Assembly (NCBI GenBank): GCA_046052145.1
Contig: JBJOMW010000002.1
Coordinates: 167,472 to 231,471 of the forward strand
Source: Falsiroseomonas sp046052145
GTDB lineage: Bacteria; Pseudomonadota; Alphaproteobacteria; Acetobacterales; Acetobacteraceae
Direction: 5' to 3'
Length of the DNA stretch: 64,000 bases
Shown: positions 42,922 to 50,554 of the stretch, in pieces
Layout of the letters: every line of letters begins with the position of its first letter
How positions within the stretch are numbered: position 1 is the stretch's first letter
The notes under the pieces: generated by a model
What the model saw: only the letters and a program-made list of their open reading frames with translations
What the model was told of the DNA's origin: nothing
Databases searched by the model: none
Program-made: the position numbers and the translations under genes

Positions 42922-43689
42922 TCAGATAAACAGCGTGATTGCGCCCGTCGTCACCAACAGCCCGAAGGCGAAGCGCCGGTACCAGGCCTCCGGCACCACA
43001 TGGAACATCCGCGCGCCGATCGGCACGCACAGCAGCAGCACCGGCAGCAGCACAACCAGCTTCGCCACCGCCGCCCAGCCCATCAGCCCGCCCAGCGCAG
43101 GCGGAATGATGGACACCACCGCGATGCAGGCGAAGAACAGGATCAGATTGGCCCGGTGGCGCTTCGCTTCCTCCGGCCCCGCCAGCAGATAGAGGATCAC
43201 CGGCGGCCCGCTGATGCCCGTGGCGCCCTTCAGCAGCCCCGCCGTGGTGCCCACCGCGACATTCAGCGCCAGCGGGCGGGAGCCGTGGTAGCGCCAGCCC
43301 GACATCAGCAGCAGCCCGAAGACCAGCACCAGCAGCCCGATGGCTCGGCGCAGCACCTCCTGGTCGGCGGTCAGCAGGATGAAGGCGCCGACCGGGGTCA
43401 TGGCCACCGCCGCCGCCCCGATCGGCAGGATCACCCGCCGATCCGCTTGGCCGAACGCCTTCGGTAGCAACTGCATGGAGACGAACAGCTCCATCAGCAG
43501 CATCACCGGCACGCCGATGCGCGGCCCCCACAGCACGGAATAGGCAGGCGCCAGCAGGATGGCCGTGCCGAAGCCCGAATAGCCGCGCATCAGCCCCGCG
43601 ACCGCCGTCACCAGGATCGCGGCCAGGATCCGCCAATCGCCCAGCACGGTGCTGAGCTCCGCCCCGAACTCGGCCATCCACAGGCTCAC
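42922..43689 (-). CDS. TauE/SafE-family permease
   Basis: A 255-residue integral membrane protein of the sulfite-exporter TauE/SafE (DUF81) family. About seven or eight hydrophobic segments are visible, including ILAAILVTAVAGLMRGYSGF, the repeated VGTTAGLLKGATGISGPPVI signature, and VVSIIPPALGGLMGW. Members export sulfoacetate, sulfite or other organic anions; this one's substrate is unknown. The GTG at 43689 overlaps the stop of the DUF3553 gene (GTGA); ATG 43677 is the alternative. A much longer frame to 44778 covers chpT antisense and is spurious. Confidence 0.85.
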   Translation of the reverse strand: MSLWMAEFGAELSTVLGDWRILAAILVTAVAGLMRGYSGFGTAILLAPAYSVLWGPRIGVPVMLLMELFVSMQLLPKAFGQADRRVILPIGAAAVAMTPVGAFILLTADQEVLRRAIGLLVLVFGLLLMSGWRYHGSRPLALNVAVGTTAGLLKGATGISGPPVILYLLAGPEEAKRHRANLILFFACIAVVSIIPPALGGLMGWAAVAKLVVLLPVLLLCVPIGARMFHVVPEAWYRRFAFGLLVTTGAITLFI

Positions 43690-43865
43690 GCGCCGTCCTC
43701 CTCCACCGTCTCGAGCACGACGGCAGACAGGCGCAGCGTCACCTTGCCCGCGTTCTCGAAATTCACCGTCACCCGGTCGCCGGCGACCGACTGCACCTGT
43801 CCGATGCCCCAATCCGGGCAGTTTGGCAGGCGTACGCGCTGGCCGGGAAAAACATCGTGGCTCAC
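43686..43865 (-). CDS. DUF3553 small protein
   Basis: A 59-residue gene starting at GTG 43865. The product (GQRVRLPNCPDWGIGQVQSV, then GDRVTVNFENAGKVTL) matches the DUF3553 pattern of an SH3-like beta barrel seen in larger UvrD/PcrA-type tails and as stand-alone alphaproteobacterial proteins. Its stop overlaps the permease start by 4 nt. Function unknown; a protein-binding role is inferred from the fold. Confidence 0.8.
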   Translation of the reverse strand: MSHDVFPGQRVRLPNCPDWGIGQVQSVAGDRVTVNFENAGKVTLRLSAVVLETVEEDGA

Positions 43866-43966
43866 GCAGCAGGCGTAGCCCGTTAACCCTTTGCCGACCA
43901 GCCTGGGCTAGGACCGCGCTCCAGCCCGGGCGCAACCGGGCAGCAAGCCGAGGATATGAGACCAGG

Positions 43967-44587
43967 ATGGCGGATGGGCTGACGGGACAAGCGCTGCACA
44001 CGCAGCTGGCGCTGGCCCAGGTGGTGTGCACGCGGCTCTGCCATGATCTGGGCGGGCCGGCCGGGGCCCTGTCCGGCGCGCTCGAGATGCTCGGGACGCC
44101 CGGCGACGACGCCGCCGAGGTCGCGCGCGACGGTGCGCGCATCATCGACCGCCGACTGCGCTTCTGGCGCGCCGCGCTCGGCGGTCCGGGCGGGGATCTC
44201 GATGCCGCCGCCCTCGCCCAACTCGGGGAAGGGCTGACGCTGAACCGCCGTGCCAGCCTCGACCTCAGCGGGCTCGCGGCCGGCGTGCTGATCCCCTTCG
44301 AGCTCACCCAGCCCCTGCTGCTGGCCATGCTGGTCGGGATGGAGGCGCTGCCGCGCGGCGGCGTGCTGCAGGTCGCCGGCAACCCGGCGCGCCGGCTGAC
44401 CCTGCTGCCCGAGGGGCCGAACGCCGCCTGGCCACCCGACCTCGCCGCACTCATCGCGGGCGAGGCGCCGGCCCTGACACCGCGCGCCCTGGCCCTGCCG
44501 CTGCTGGCCGCAACGGCGGCGATGGCGGGGGTGCGGCTGGTGCTGGAGCCCGGGCCGGGCGCGGGGATTCTCGCCCTCGACGTGTAG
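43967..44587 (+). CDS. chpT: Histidine phosphotransferase ChpT
   Basis: A 206-residue phosphotransferase passing phosphate from CckA to CtrA and CpdR. The phospho-histidine is H26 in RLCHDLGGPAGALSGALEML, the defining segment of ChpT. The second half is a degenerate HATPase-like domain (FELTQPLLLAMLVGMEALPRGG and the terminal VRLVLEPGPGAGILALDV) that no longer binds ATP in the family. Start ATG 43967; divergent from the DUF3553 gene. A GTTAAC at 43882-43887 in the 101-bp gap resembles a CtrA half-site. Confidence 0.92.
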   Translation: MADGLTGQALHTQLALAQVVCTRLCHDLGGPAGALSGALEMLGTPGDDAAEVARDGARIIDRRLRFWRAALGGPGGDLDAAALAQLGEGLTLNRRASLDLSGLAAGVLIPFELTQPLLLAMLVGMEALPRGGVLQVAGNPARRLTLLPEGPNAAWPPDLAALIAGEAPALTPRALALPLLAATAAMAGVRLVLEPGPGAGILALDV

Positions 44588-44909
44588 GGGCCCGTCCACA
44601 CTAGACGGGCGTCGACTTTAGGCGACGGCGTCTGGCGCGCGGATACGCGCGCCGGCCCTGGCTTTTTCTTCTGGCCTCGGAACGACACCTCGGGTGATCG
44701 TGCTGTCTGCCGTTGCAGCGTGGCAGGGAGCATGGGATGCGCCATGGCACAGCGCCCACACTGAAAGCAGCGCCGCAAGGCGCACAGGATGGCGCGGCCC
44801 TGGCCGGGCTTTCGCCCCTGCCATCGGGAGGTCTTTGCCGGGACTGGCTCGGCCTCGGCCGAGGCATCGTCACCTGCGCGAACAGTGATGACCCAGGGGA
44901 GCTTGCGGC
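44588..44909. other. 322-bp intergenic region after chpT
   Basis: No ORF with coding character. It holds two hairpins: GCCCGTC-N7-GACGGGC right after the chpT stop (44590-44610), and the stronger terminator described separately. The remainder, before the WD40-like gene, is unremarkable and must contain that gene's promoter. Confidence 0.6.
44634..44674 (+). terminator. Rho-independent terminator after chpT
   Basis: A perfect 8-bp stem GGCGCGCG / CGCGCGCC with a GATA loop (44634-44653), followed within 10 nt by CTTTTTCTT. It is the only hairpin in the window with a clear T-run. Confidence 0.65.
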
Positions 44910-46121
44910 ATGAGGGGGCTGACCCGACGCGCCTTGGGCCTCGCAGGGATGGGCGCCGCGCTGGCGGGCTGCAACCTGGAACACCCGGCGGGCGCCGCGG
45001 GTTTGCGCACGTCCCAGCAGGGGGGGCGCGGCATGGGTGATCCGGGCCGGATTCGGCTGAAGCAGGTCGCCAGCATCGATATGCGCGACCAGATGCGCAA
45101 CTGGCTGTTCGCGCACATCTCTTGCATGGCCTGGAGCCCGGATGGCAGCCGCCTGGTGGTGGAATCGGGCCTTGGGAATTCCCTGCATGTGATCGACACC
45201 GCTAGTTGGCGCTTGCTCACCACCTTTCGCGTGATGACTGGGGCGCCAGAGAGGCTGTTCGGCTTTGCTGCGGGCGGGCGGGAGTTGATTGCGTCGAAGC
45301 GGGTTGAACCGGGCAGCACGGAGAACCCCCCGGCCTTTTCGGTTTTCGACATCGACACGGGACGCGTGGTGCGCGAGTCTGAGCGTCTGCCCGTGTTCCT
45401 TCCCGACTTGCGTGGCCAGCCGCATAACTTTGCGCTGCAACAACAAAGAGGCGATCAGCATCTGGCTGTTTCGCCCGACGGGCGCTTCGTGTTCCTGACG
45501 TTCGGGCTCGCGATTTCCAATGCATTCCGGGTTTTCTCTTATGTCTTCGACGGCGAGAGCGGGCGGCTGCTGGGGGAAGGCCAAGGCAGGCACTGGACCT
45601 TGCCGACGATCAGCCGCGACAACCGTCTGGCGGTGAGGACACTGACCCCCCGCGGGAACATCGTTCCGGATGCGATCACGATTCATAGCCTACCATCCTT
45701 GACGCCGCTGCTGAGTTTTCACGCTCATGAGCGCGGGGTTGCCTCTATGGCATGGTCGCCCACCGGCGACCGGTTGGTCAGCGGTTCGGAAGCCACGACC
45801 CCGCCGCGCGACCCTGAAACCATTCGGGTTTGGAACGCCGCGACGGGCGAGCAATTGGCTGTTTTCTCTGGCGAGTTCGAGCCTGTCAGAGACTTGGGCT
45901 GGCACCCGAGTAGCGGATTTTTTGTGTCAAAATCGGCGAAAGGTACAGATGAGCGAGGCTCGCTGCTGCAGCTTTTGCCCGCGAGTGGCGGCGCTCCGCT
46001 GCTGCAGTACTTTGCACCTGATCGCGTCGTCATCACAGCGCCCTGCTTCTGCCCGCGCACCGGCCGCTTGGCTTGGCACCAGCAGGGGCGGATTTCGATC
46101 TGGGAGATCGAGGGGCTTTGA
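44910..46121 (+). CDS. WD40-like beta-propeller lipoprotein
   Basis: A 403-residue exported lipoprotein. The N-terminus combines a twin arginine and a lipobox (TRRALGLAGMGAALAGC), so Tat export and lipidation are likely. Propeller blades are visible as CMAWSPDGSRLVV, HLAVSPDGRFVFL, GVASMAWSPTGDRLVSGS followed by IRVWNAATGEQLAVF, and VRDLGWHPSSGFFVS. No catalytic site is evident; it probably binds a partner or ligand at the cell surface. Its G+C is visibly lower than its neighbours (e.g. 45.40-45.55 kb), suggesting a different origin. GGGGAG lies before the ATG. Confidence 0.8.
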   Translation: MRGLTRRALGLAGMGAALAGCNLEHPAGAAGLRTSQQGGRGMGDPGRIRLKQVASIDMRDQMRNWLFAHISCMAWSPDGSRLVVESGLGNSLHVIDTASWRLLTTFRVMTGAPERLFGFAAGGRELIASKRVEPGSTENPPAFSVFDIDTGRVVRESERLPVFLPDLRGQPHNFALQQQRGDQHLAVSPDGRFVFLTFGLAISNAFRVFSYVFDGESGRLLGEGQGRHWTLPTISRDNRLAVRTLTPRGNIVPDAITIHSLPSLTPLLSFHAHERGVASMAWSPTGDRLVSGSEATTPPRDPETIRVWNAATGEQLAVFSGEFEPVRDLGWHPSSGFFVSKSAKGTDERGSLLQLLPASGGAPLLQYFAPDRVVITAPCFCPRTGRLAWHQQGRISIWEIEGL

Positions 46122-46136
46122 GACGCGAGACGCCCG

Positions 46137-47006
46137 TCAATCCGGCCAGCCGGCCAGCGCGCGGGCCTCGGCCGGGCTGATGCCCCGCGCGCGCAACTCC
46201 CGCAGCGTCTCGGCGCGGTCGCGCTTCGCCAGCCGCCGCCCGGCCGCGTCGGTCAGCAGCCGGTGATGCGCAAAGGCCGGCGCCGGCCAGCCCAGCAGCG
46301 CCTGCAACAGCCGATGCAGATCGGTCGCGGGCTTCAAATCCTCCCCACGCGTCACCAGCGTCACGCCCTGCAGCGCATCGTCATGCGTGACGCACAGATG
46401 ATAGCTCGCCGGAATGTCCTTCCGCGCCAGCACCACATCGCCGAAGCGCGCCGGATCGCAGGCGATCCGCCCCTCCCCGTCCTCCGCGAAGGAAAGCCCC
46501 GCAGGAACCGCTTGCAGCGCGGCCGCCATGTCGAGGCGCAGCGCATGCGGCTCCCCCGCCGCGACACGCGCCGCACGCTCATCGCGCGACAGGCGCCGGC
46601 AGGTGCCGGGATAGAGCGGCCCATCCGGCCCCATCGGCGCCAGATGCGGCGCGGCGGCGCTGGCCGCAATCTCGCGCGCGATGTCGGCGCGGGTGCAGAA
46701 GCAGGGATAGAGCAGCCCGCGCGCCGCCAGCCCCTCCAGCACCGCGCGATACTCGGCCAGATGCGCCGACTGCACCCTGACCGGCCCATCCCAATCGAGC
46801 CCGAGCCAGGCCAGATCCTCCTCGATCGCCGCCGCGAAATCCGGGCGGCAGCGGAGGGGGTCGATATCCTCGATCCGCAGCAGGAAGCGCCCGCCCGCCG
46901 CCCGCGCCCGCCGCCAGCCCGCCAGCGCCGAATGCGCGTGGCCGAGATGCAGGAACCCCGTCGGCGAGGGCGCGAAACGGGTGACGAGGCAGGCATCCGC
47001 TGGCAT
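46137..47006 (-). CDS. gluQ: Glutamyl-Q tRNA(Asp) synthetase
   Basis: A 289-residue GluRS paralogue without the anticodon-binding domain. It attaches glutamate to queuosine 34 of tRNA-Asp. The catalytic HLGH (SPTGFLHLGHAHSALAGW) and the degenerate KMSKS (GRRLAKRDRAETL) flank a zinc-binding stretch with CFCTRADI and the GTCRRLSRDERAARV region. Divergent from the esterase with 39 bp between. Confidence 0.93.
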   Translation of the reverse strand: MPADACLVTRFAPSPTGFLHLGHAHSALAGWRRARAAGGRFLLRIEDIDPLRCRPDFAAAIEEDLAWLGLDWDGPVRVQSAHLAEYRAVLEGLAARGLLYPCFCTRADIAREIAASAAAPHLAPMGPDGPLYPGTCRRLSRDERAARVAAGEPHALRLDMAAALQAVPAGLSFAEDGEGRIACDPARFGDVVLARKDIPASYHLCVTHDDALQGVTLVTRGEDLKPATDLHRLLQALLGWPAPAFAHHRLLTDAAGRRLAKRDRAETLRELRARGISPAEARALAGWPD

Positions 47007-47045
47007 GACGCTGGGCTAACCGGGAATGACGACAAGGACCAGGGG

Positions 47046-47705
47046 ATGGAGCAGCTGGACGGGCCGCGCTGGGGCCCTGCCGCGGGCGGCGCGCCGAAGC
47101 GGCTGGTGGTGCTGCTGCACGGGCTCGGCGCCGATGGCTTCGACCTGATCGACCTGGCCCCGAGCTGGGGGCAGACAGTGCCGGAGGCGCTGTTCATCGC
47201 CCCCCACGCGCCCGAGCCCTGCGACCTGGCCCCCTTCGGCCGCCAGTGGTTCAGCCTCGGCGACCGCAGCCCAGCGCAGATGCTGGCCGGGCTGCGTGTC
47301 GCCGCCGAAAAGCTGGACGCCTTCCTCGACGCCGAGATTGCCCGGCTTGGCCTCTCGGCCGGGGATTTGGCGCTGATGGGCTTCAGCCAGGGGGCGATGA
47401 CCGCGCTGTTCTGCGGGCTTCGGCGCCGCGCGGCACCGGCGGCGATCCTCGCCTATGCCGGGCGCCTCATCGCGCCGGAGACGCTGGAAGCCGAGCTCCG
47501 CGCCCGCCCGCCCGTGCTGCTGGTGCATGGGGAAGACGACGCGATCGTGCCCGCCGAGGCCAGCCGCGCGGCCGAATCGGCGCTGCGATCCCTCGGCGTG
47601 CCGGTCGAGGCGACCTATCGGCCGGGGCTCGATCACGCCCTCGACGAAGCCGGGATCACCCTCGGTGCACTGGCACTCCAGAGGCATCTCGGGGGTGGAA
47701 CGTGA
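47046..47705 (+). CDS. Phospholipase/carboxylesterase-type hydrolase
   Basis: A 219-residue alpha/beta hydrolase of the YpfH/carboxylesterase group. The oxyanion region is VVLLHGLGADGFDL, the nucleophile elbow GFSQGAM, the acid VHGEDDAIVP and the histidine GLDHALDE. Cytoplasmic; acts on short esters or thioesters, with no specific substrate readable. AAGGA lies 7 nt before the ATG. Confidence 0.88.
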   Translation: MEQLDGPRWGPAAGGAPKRLVVLLHGLGADGFDLIDLAPSWGQTVPEALFIAPHAPEPCDLAPFGRQWFSLGDRSPAQMLAGLRVAAEKLDAFLDAEIARLGLSAGDLALMGFSQGAMTALFCGLRRRAAPAAILAYAGRLIAPETLEAELRARPPVLLVHGEDDAIVPAEASRAAESALRSLGVPVEATYRPGLDHALDEAGITLGALALQRHLGGGT

Positions 47706-47880
47706 CGTTGCGATGAAGGGCGCGGCGCCTAGGCGCGCGGCGTGTTGCGCCGTGGCCCGGGCACTGGCATGAAGGCAGCGCTAACGCGGCGATGCCACAG
47801 TATCTGGGGCCTGTCTGACGTTCGGTAAACTAATTGTGGCCCCCAGGTGTTGGGCTCGCCCCTCGGCAGAGGAGTGGCGC

Positions 47881-48456
47881 TTGCCTGATGGCGGAGGCTT
47901 CGTCGGCGACAGGTCCTATCCCGCGCTCGTCCTGAACGCGGATTTCCGGCCACTGTCCTATTTCCCGCTCTCCGTCTGGTCCTGGCAGGACGCGGTGAAG
48001 GCGGTCTTCCTCGACCGGGTCTCGGTGCTGTCGGAATACGAGGCGATGGTGCATTCGCCCTCGCTCCAGATGCGGCTGCCAAGCGTGATCGCGCTCAAGG
48101 AATTCATCCCCGCCGCGCGGCGCCCGGCCTTCACCCGCTTCAACGTGTTCCTGCGCGACAGCTTCGCCTGCCAGTATTGCGGCGAGGGCAAGCCGACGCA
48201 GGAGCTGACCTTCGACCATGTGATCCCGCGCTCACGCGGGGGGCGGACGACCTGGGAGAACGTGATCACCGCCTGCGGGCCGTGCAATCTGCGCAAGGGC
48301 AGCCGGCTGCCCAAGGAATGCCAGATGATCCCCCGCCAGCCGCCCCGCCAGCCGACCAGCTGGGAGCTGCAGGAGAATGGCCGCAGCTTCCCGCCGAACT
48401 ATCTGCACGAAAGCTGGCGCGACTACCTGTACTGGGACAGCGAACTGGAAAGCTGA
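47881..48456 (+). CDS. HNH endonuclease domain protein
   Basis: A 191-residue HNH protein of the type common in alphaproteobacteria. The core is CQYCGEGKPTQELTFDHVIP, then SRGGRTTWENVITACGPCNL, giving the D-H, N and H-equivalent residues with two CxxC zinc knuckles. The TTG at 47881 is chosen because AGAGGAG lies 6 nt upstream; a GTG at 47836 is the alternative. No restriction or phage genes are near, so this is probably a house-keeping DNA or RNA processing enzyme of unknown target. Convergent with dsbB. Confidence 0.82.
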   Translation: MPDGGGFVGDRSYPALVLNADFRPLSYFPLSVWSWQDAVKAVFLDRVSVLSEYEAMVHSPSLQMRLPSVIALKEFIPAARRPAFTRFNVFLRDSFACQYCGEGKPTQELTFDHVIPRSRGGRTTWENVITACGPCNLRKGSRLPKECQMIPRQPPRQPTSWELQENGRSFPPNYLHESWRDYLYWDSELES

Positions 48457-48483
48457 CCCCCTTCCCCGTCTCCCCCGTCTTCT

Positions 48484-48509
48484 CCCTTTCCCCCTTGAGG
48501 GGGAGAGGG
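48484..48509. terminator. Hairpin between HNH gene and dsbB
   Basis: CCCTTTCCCCC / GGGGGAGAGGG pairs over 11 positions with one T-G and a TTGA loop in the 79-bp gap between convergent genes. It resembles short G+C-rich intergenic hairpins common in related genomes. Confidence 0.55.
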
Positions 48510-48535
48510 CCGGGGTGAGGGGGTGTCCACCCACG

Positions 48536-49018
48536 CTACCTCCGCCGACCCGCGCCCCGCCACACGAAGGCCGCCAGCCCCAGCGCATAGATCAGGTTCA
48601 TCTGCGCCATCGAAACCGGCAGGAACGGGATCAGATAGGCCGGCTCGTCGCAGGGCTTCGCCGCGACCGGCGCCAGGCCGCGCAGCAGATCGTCCACGCT
48701 CGCCCCGCCGCCCGACCGCACCAGGCAGGCCGGCAGCGGCGAGGGCCACCAGCCGAACTCGACGCCGACATGCACCACCGCCACCGCGGCCGAGCCCAGC
48801 ACCGCGATCGCCGCCCCCCGCAGCAGCCACACCCTCACGCGCCGTGGCGCGGCGAGCGCGACCAGCGCGATCGCCGCCGCCACCCAGTACGGCCAGCGCT
48901 GCCAGAGACACAGCGCACACGGCGCGAGCCCTGGCCAGCGCTCGCTGCCCATCGCCAGCAGCGGCGCGGCAGCGGCCAACAAGGCGGCGGCCAAGGGGAA
49001 TGGCACGGCAATCAGCAT
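48536..49018 (-). CDS. dsbB: Disulfide bond formation protein DsbB
   Basis: A 160-residue membrane oxidoreductase of about four transmembrane helices that re-oxidises DsbA using quinone. The first periplasmic CxxC is in APCALCLWQRWPYW. The second pair is the cysteine of LPACLVRSGGG and that of AKPCDEPAYL. Start ATG 49018; a further in-frame ATG at 49054 has no ribosome-binding site. Confidence 0.9.
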   Translation of the reverse strand: MLIAVPFPLAAALLAAAAPLLAMGSERWPGLAPCALCLWQRWPYWVAAAIALVALAAPRRVRVWLLRGAAIAVLGSAAVAVVHVGVEFGWWPSPLPACLVRSGGGASVDDLLRGLAPVAAKPCDEPAYLIPFLPVSMAQMNLIYALGLAAFVWRGAGRRR

Positions 49019-49123
49019 CGCCCCAGAATGGCGCAGCGCAGCATGAGGCCGCAACCGCGCACGGCTTGACGCCCCTGCCCCTCCCCCCGACCCTTCCCAT
49101 GACGCTGATCAAGGAGAAGCGGC

Positions 49124-49747
49124 ATGCTGCGCATCTGGGGCCGGACGAGCTCATCCAATGTGATGAAGCTGCTGTGGTTCTGCGACGAGATCGGCGAGGC
49201 CTTCGAGCGCATCGACGCCGGCGGCGCCTTCGGCCGCACGCGCGACCCCGCCTATCTCGCGATGAACCCCAACGCGCTGGTGCCAACCATCGAGGACGGC
49301 GATTTCGTCCTGTGGGAGAGCAACAGCATCCTCCGCTACCTGGCCCGCACCCGTCCCGCCGGCGCCGCCTTCTACCCGGCCGAGCCCCGCGCCGCAGCCG
49401 ATGTCGAGCGCTGGATGGATTGGCAACTCGCCTCCCTCAACGCGCCGATGACGACCGTCTTCTTCACCTATGTCCGCACCCCCGAAGCCGAGCGCGACTA
49501 CGTCGCCACCGCCAAGGCACGCGATGCCGCCGAAAAGCTCTGGGCCATGGTGGATGCGCGGCTGCAGCAGCACGCCTTCCTCTGCGGCGATGCCCCGACG
49601 CTCGCCGACATCGCCCTCGGCCCCTACATCCACCGCTGGCTGAACCTGCCGATCGCGCGCGCGGATATGCCGGCCCTGACCGCCTGGTACGCGCGGCTGA
49701 TGACCCGCCCCGGCTACGCGACGCATTGCGCCGGGCCGATGAGCTGA
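49124..49747 (+). CDS. Glutathione S-transferase family protein
   Basis: A 207-residue GST. The thioredoxin-like N-terminal domain has RTSSSNVMKLLWFCDEIG and the glutathione-binding LVPTIEDGDFVLWESNSIL. The helical C-terminal domain has ADVERWMDWQLASL, the YVRTPEAERD and the LADIALGPYIHRW signature. The catalytic role is not readable. AAGGAG lies 6 nt before the ATG. Confidence 0.92.
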   Translation: MLRIWGRTSSSNVMKLLWFCDEIGEAFERIDAGGAFGRTRDPAYLAMNPNALVPTIEDGDFVLWESNSILRYLARTRPAGAAFYPAEPRAAADVERWMDWQLASLNAPMTTVFFTYVRTPEAERDYVATAKARDAAEKLWAMVDARLQQHAFLCGDAPTLADIALGPYIHRWLNLPIARADMPALTAWYARLMTRPGYATHCAGPMS

Positions 49748-49765
49748 GCGCTCGGCGCCGTGGCA

Positions 49766-49855
49766 GGAGGGGCGCTGCCCCTCCCGCACCCACCCCGCCA
49801 AGGGGCAGTGGCCCCTTGGAACCCATGAGTCTTCGGGCTGTCAGGGAGGGGGCAT
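49766..49855 (+). repeat. Structured repeat, left copy of head-to-head pair
   Basis: Hairpin 1 GGAGGGGC-GCT-GCCCCTCC (49766-49784), conserved CGCACCCACC, hairpin 2 CCAAGGGGC-AGTG-GCCCCTTGG (49798-49819), a variable stretch, then CGGGCTGTCAGGGAGGGGGC shared exactly with the right copy. It begins 18 bp after the GST stop. Confidence 0.8.
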
Positions 49856-49885
49856 CGCAGGGGCAATCTGCATCGCAGGCGCGCC

Positions 49886-49978
49886 ATGCCCCCTCCCTGA
49901 CAGCCCGATAACTGATCGAGGTCCAGGAGCCCTCGGCTCCTGGCAGGTGGGGTGCGGGGAGGGCAGCGCCCTCCCCGC
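49886..49978 (-). repeat. Structured repeat, right copy of head-to-head pair
   Basis: The minus-strand counterpart of the left copy: hairpin 1 GCGGGGAGGGC-GCT-GCCCTCCCCGC (49954-49978), CGCACCCCACC, hairpin 2 CCAGGAGCC-GAG-GGCTCCTGG (49923-49943), then the same 23-bp end, making a 23-bp perfect inverted repeat (49833-49855 with 49886-49908). Together they fill the gap between convergent GST and adenosyltransferase genes. Confidence 0.8.
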
Positions 49979-49993
49979 GACAGCAGCGCGCCC

Positions 49994-50554
49994 TCAGCGC
50001 GTCGCGCCGGGCTGCCAGGTCACGTCGCCCGCGCCGTTGCCGTTCAGGCGGCGCGACAGGACGAAGAGGTGGTCTGAGAGGCGGTTCAGGTAGCGCAGTG
50101 CGGCCGGGTTCACCGTCTCCTCCGCGGCCAACGCGACCACCAGGCGCTCCGCCCGGCGCGTGACCGTTCGGGCCAGATGCGCATACGCGGCGGCGGCGCT
50201 GCCGCCGGGCAGTACGAAGCTGCGCAGCGGCGGGATCGCGGCGTTCATCGCCGCCACCTCCTGCTCCAACCGCGCGCATTGGGCGTCGGTGACGCGGAGC
50301 CGGTCCGGCCCGTCGCCGGGCACGCAAAGATCGGCGCCAAGATCGAACAAGTCGTTCTGGATGCGCGCGACCATCGCATCGGCTTCGGCATCCAGGCCAA
50401 GATGCAGACGCAGCAGGCCGAGGCAGGCATTGGCCTCGTCCACCGTGCCATAAGCCTCGACCCGCAGCGCATCCTTCCGCACGCGCGCGCCGTCGCCGAG
50501 CGAGGTCTCGCCCCCGTCGCCGCCGCGCGTCGTGATCACATCGAGCTTCACCAC
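49994..50554 (-). CDS. PduO-type corrinoid adenosyltransferase
   Basis: A 186-residue cob(I)alamin adenosyltransferase making adenosylcobalamin from cob(I)alamin and ATP. The N-terminal ATP site TRGGDGGETSLGDGARVRKD, the VEAYGTVDEANACLGLLR helix, and the C-terminal ARTVTRRAERLVVALAAEE and LNRLSDHLFVLSRRLN are diagnostic. Tandem GTG starts (50554, 50551) lie inside the end of tonB with GGAG just upstream. The neighbouring TonB fits a corrinoid or metal uptake context. Confidence 0.93.
   Translation of the reverse strand: MVKLDVITTRGGDGGETSLGDGARVRKDALRVEAYGTVDEANACLGLLRLHLGLDAEADAMVARIQNDLFDLGADLCVPGDGPDRLRVTDAQCARLEQEVAAMNAAIPPLRSFVLPGGSAAAAYAHLARTVTRRAERLVVALAAEETVNPAALRYLNRLSDHLFVLSRRLNGNGAGDVTWQPGATR

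Noticed and set aside
47706..47880. A small gene in the 175-bp gap before the HNH gene
   Set aside because: Only short unsupported frames and a 12-bp palindrome GCGCCTAGGCGC; no ribosome-binding site.
47881..48456. A restriction-modification or phage defence role for the HNH protein
   Set aside because: No methyltransferase, phage or defence gene is nearby; neighbours are house-keeping genes.
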